This document shows, piece by piece, positions 62,839-64,000 of a stretch of DNA of 64,000 nt; the first letter of the stretch is position 1; each line of letters begins with the position of its first letter. The stretch comes from Azospirillum lipoferum 4B. Its GTDB lineage: Bacteria > Pseudomonadota > Alphaproteobacteria > Azospirillales > Azospirillaceae. The notes under the pieces are model-generated. The model saw only the letters and a list, made by a program, of their open reading frames with translations, was not told where the DNA came from and made no database searches. The stretch covers positions 558,001 to 622,000 of the forward strand of contig NC_016587.1 in NCBI RefSeq assembly GCF_000283655.1, given 5' to 3'. Both the position numbers and the translations under genes were made by a program.

Positions 62839-64000
62839 ATGGTCTCTGCCGATTTCAGCGTGAACAGCGGTGCCGTCTTCACCGAGGCGATCGGCAACGA
62901 CCGGCTCGACCTGCTGACCGATTATCCCTTCACCCGGCTGGCCAACCTGCTGGCGCCGATCACCCCGCGCGCCAACGTCGCCCCCATCCTGCTGACGGTG
63001 GGCGAGCCGCAGCACACCCCGCCCGCCATCATCGAGGAGACGCTGCGCGCCAGCGCATCCGGCTGGAACAAGTATCCGCCGGTCGGCGGCACGCCGGAGT
63101 TCCGCGCCGCGGCCGGCGACTGGCTGACCCGCCGCTACGACCTCCCGGCCGGGCTGCTGCATGCCGACAGTTCCATCCTGCCGCTGTCCGGCACGCGCGA
63201 GGCGCTGTTCATGCTGGCCCTGCTGGCGGTGCCGACGCGGAAGGCCGGGCGCCAGCCGGCGGTGCTGATGCCCAACCCCTTCTACGCGCCTTACGAGGGG
63301 GCGGCCGTGATGGCGGGGGCGGAACCGGTCTTCCTGTCGGCGACGCGCGAGACCGGCTTCCTGCCCGACCTCGACGCCCTGACGCCGGACCTGCTGGAGC
63401 GCACGGCGCTCTTCTATCTCTGCACGCCCGCCAACCCGCAGGGGGCGGCGGCGACGCCGGGCTATCTCGCCAAGGCCATCGGGCTGGCGCGGCAGTACGG
63501 CTTCGTGCTGGCGGTCGACGAATGCTATGCCGAGATCTGGCTGGATGCCCCGCCCGCCGGCGCGCTGCAGGTCGCAACCGCCCTGCCGCATGAGGACGGG
63601 AAGCCCTGGGCCAACCTGCTGGTCTTCCATTCCCTGTCCAAGCGGTCGAGCGCGGCCGGCCTGCGCTCCGGCTTCGTCGCCGGCGACCCGGCACTGATCG
63701 GGCGCTTTTCCCGCCTGCGCAGCTACGGCTGTGCCGGCATGCCGCTGCCGATCCTGGCCGCCAGCACCGCACTGTGGCGCGACGAGGCGCATGTGGAGGA
63801 GAACCGCGCCGCCTACCGCGCCAAGTTCGCGGCGGCGGAGGCGGAGCTGGGCGGGCGCTACGGCTATCAGCGGCCGGCCGGCGGCTTCTTCCTGTGGCTG
63901 GAGGTCGGCAACGGCGAGGAGGCGGCGAAGCGGCTGTGGGCGGAGGGCGCCGTCCGCGTGCTACCCGGCGCTTACCTGTCGCGCAGCAACCCCGGCGAGC
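62839..64000 (+). CDS. Class I/II PLP aminotransferase (DapC/aspartate aminotransferase-like), 3' end outside window
   Basis: About 387 residues of a fold-type I aminotransferase. RLDLLTDYPFTRLANLLAP and LTVGEPQHTPP at the start resemble succinyl-diaminopimelate aminotransferase (DapC). NPFYAPYEGAAVMAGAEPVFL, CTPANPQGAA, VDECYAEIW and the PLP-lysine block HSLSKRSSAAGLRSGFVAG are intact. It probably makes N-succinyl-diaminopimelate for lysine and peptidoglycan, with general aspartate/aromatic transamination as the alternative. The end lies past position 64000. A 10-bp hairpin at 62656-62680 lies between it and the DUF2239 gene. Confidence 0.88.
   Translation, partial: MVSADFSVNSGAVFTEAIGNDRLDLLTDYPFTRLANLLAPITPRANVAPILLTVGEPQHTPPAIIEETLRASASGWNKYPPVGGTPEFRAAAGDWLTRRYDLPAGLLHADSSILPLSGTREALFMLALLAVPTRKAGRQPAVLMPNPFYAPYEGAAVMAGAEPVFLSATRETGFLPDLDALTPDLLERTALFYLCTPANPQGAAATPGYLAKAIGLARQYGFVLAVDECYAEIWLDAPPAGALQVATALPHEDGKPWANLLVFHSLSKRSSAAGLRSGFVAGDPALIGRFSRLRSYGCAGMPLPILAASTALWRDEAHVEENRAAYRAKFAAAEAELGGRYGYQRPAGGFFLWLEVGNGEEAAKRLWAEGAVRVLPGAYLSRSNPGE

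Overview
The window is high-GC DNA from an alphaproteobacterium, most likely an Azospirillum-like member of the Rhodospirillales. Three things point there: a P-II gene of the GlnB/GlnZ type lying between a ubiH-family hydroxylase and an aminotransferase, a proton-translocating transhydrogenase with a split alpha subunit, and a GapR-type DUF2312 gene. I saw no rRNA, tRNA or CRISPR array.

Region by region: (1) 1-4.4 kb holds a ferredoxin / tungsten-type aldehyde ferredoxin oxidoreductase operon (minus strand, oxidoreductase cut by the window start). It is divergent from an unusual regulator that joins an AcoR-like GAF region to a Crp/Fnr sensor and helix-turn-helix. (2) 4.8-15.4 kb is a catabolic cluster: a divergent Lrp/AsnC regulator, RidA, a PLP-dependent cysteine desulfhydrase-like enzyme, an aminothiazoline-carboxylate (ATC) hydrolase-family protein, a complete five-gene LivKHMGF-type ABC transporter, a second ATC hydrolase-family protein, an M20 amidohydrolase and a FAD amine oxidoreductase. 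The gene set reads as import of a thiazoline or N-acylated sulfur amino acid, ring opening, deacylation to cysteine, beta-elimination, and clean-up of the 2-aminoacrylate by RidA. (3) 15.4-16.5 kb is a patch of gene fragments (IS5-type transposase, NYN-domain protein, ArdC N-terminus). (4) 16.5-39.9 kb is a type I secretion cassette: a HlyB-type ABC exporter, a HlyD adaptor and one gene of about 19.6 kb for a 6548-residue RTX protein. That protein carries several different repeat arrays, a lower-GC insert resembling a carbohydrate-binding module, and a C-terminal FG-GAP propeller.

(5) 40-50 kb holds cysE, an AraC regulator divergent from pobA (4-hydroxybenzoate hydroxylase), a Lin0512-family gene, a Cache chemoreceptor, a second AraC regulator, a NitT/TauT-type ABC importer and a 42-residue membrane protein. 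(6) 50-57 kb holds a DUF1330 gene, the pntA1-pntA2-pntB operon with a clear terminator, GapR/DUF2312, and a BMP-type ABC importer (ATPase and binding protein, no permeases nearby). (7) 57-64 kb holds a LysE exporter, a DedA protein, a HdeD-like protein, a LolA-like protein, a UbiH-type hydroxylase, P-II behind a sigma-54-type promoter, a DUF2239 gene and an aminotransferase running off the end.

Functional calls rest on motif recognition and gene context; no database search was run. The most original material is the sulfur-heterocycle cluster, the GAF-Crp regulator and the architecture of the giant RTX protein.
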